DNA of 6,126 nucleotides, from contig CAJTRU010000056.1 of the NCBI GenBank assembly GCA_910579085.1, positions 18,277-24,402 on the forward strand, read 5' to 3'. The position numbers and the translations under genes were made by a program. Under the pieces are notes generated by a model. That model saw nothing but the letters and a program-made list of their open reading frames with translations, was not told where the DNA came from and ran no database searches. Source of the stretch: an uncultured Lachnospiraceae bacterium. GTDB taxonomy: Bacteria > Bacillota > Clostridia > Lachnospirales > Lachnospiraceae. This document shows positions 5,930 through 6,126 of the stretch, in pieces. Position 1 is the stretch's first letter. The number at the start of each line of letters is the position of its first letter.

Positions 5930-5958
5930 AATTTACCAACTTTCAACAGATAAGTCAA
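5930..5958 (-). promoter_or_regulatory. Sigma-A-like promoter for the lacI-GH53-galE(-aroE) unit
   Basis: On the minus strand TTGACT (5953-5958) is five of six to the consensus -35. A 17-base spacer separates it from TAAATT (5930-5935), four of six to the -10. Initiation would fall about seven bases further on, next to the operator-like dyad. No equally good promoter was seen between the following genes. Confidence 0.6.
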
Positions 5959-6017
5959 GAGGAAATGTAATAGTTTCACGTCCGTTTCATAAATTTTTAT
6001 ACCTGAAACCTTTAAAT

Positions 6018-6042
6018 ACAAGATAATTTCCAGTTATCTTGT
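6018..6042. other. Stem-loop, perfect 9-bp arms, upstream of the lacI promoter
   Basis: ACAAGATAA (6018-6026) and TTATCTTGT (6034-6042) are perfect inverted arms around a 7-base loop. The stem is AT-rich and on the minus strand is followed only by ATTTAAA, so it is a poor terminator. It may be a weak terminator for a gene lying beyond the right edge or a protein-binding dyad. Confidence 0.55.
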
Positions 6043-6059
6043 GTATGGTAAACGGACGG

Positions 6060-6126
6060 TTTCTGTGCCAGGGCCAGAATATTCCGTACAGGGGTACGCT
6101 TCCGCTACGGTGGCATACGCAGCGGC
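6060..6126. other. GC-rich structured right edge, unassigned
   Basis: This stretch is richer in G and C than the surrounding genes and contains short hairpins: CGTAC/GTACG (6085-6089 and 6094-6098, loop AGGG) and CCGCT/AGCGG (6102-6106 and 6121-6125). One minus-strand frame is open from the edge to a stop near 6036, giving about 30 residues with no family signature, so I cannot say whether the tail of another gene lies here. It shares short blocks with the aroE-MATE intergenic palindromes. Confidence 0.35.

Noticed and set aside
5881..6021. 47-codon N-terminal extension of the LacI-type protein starting at TTG 6021
   Set aside because: It begins at a TTG without a ribosome binding site, overlaps the promoter and operator, and lengthens the protein beyond the family norm. 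The GTG at 5880 has AGGAG at ideal spacing directly before the helix-turn-helix.

Overview
The window is AT-rich, with compact same-strand genes, AGGAG-type ribosome binding sites and protein sequences of Firmicutes type. The mix of plant-galactan utilisation and Leloir-pathway genes suggests a gut or rumen clostridium, most likely Lachnospiraceae. This placement is inferred from protein style and gene content, as the window holds no rRNA or other marker gene. All five convincing protein genes are on the minus strand, so the window reads biologically from right to left.

Right to left: 5881-6126 is a regulatory and palindrome-rich stretch with a sigma-A-like promoter and a LacI-family operator-like dyad. 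Next come a LacI-family regulator (4885-5880), a leaderless GH53 endo-beta-1,4-galactanase (3655-4806), UDP-glucose 4-epimerase galE (2596-3585) and shikimate dehydrogenase aroE (1748-2527). The gaps between these four are 78, 69 and 68 bases, with no convincing internal promoter or terminator, so they may form one transcript from the lacI promoter. A 394-base intergenic region (1354-1747) follows. It is full of inverted repeats and carries a good promoter for the last gene, a MATE-family multidrug/cation antiporter (7-1353), which looks like a separate transcription unit.

Functionally, the regulator, GH53 enzyme and GalE make a small galactan-sensing and galactose-processing module. Imported beta-1,4-galacto-oligosaccharides would be trimmed in the cytoplasm by GH53, and GalE would interconvert UDP-galactose and UDP-glucose. 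The beta-galactosidase, galK/galT and transporter needed to complete the route are not in the window. aroE is a housekeeping gene that appears to ride at the end of this operon.

I found no strong evidence for a wholly new system. The parts most worth a second look are the hairpin-dense region between aroE and the MATE gene, a long hairpin that would sit at the extreme 5' end of the MATE transcript, the LacI-type operator over its own promoter, the missing NADP-type motif in AroE, and a structured galE-aroE gap. The start codons of lacI, galE and aroE are placed downstream of the longest open frame because ribosome binding sites and family alignment support the internal starts.
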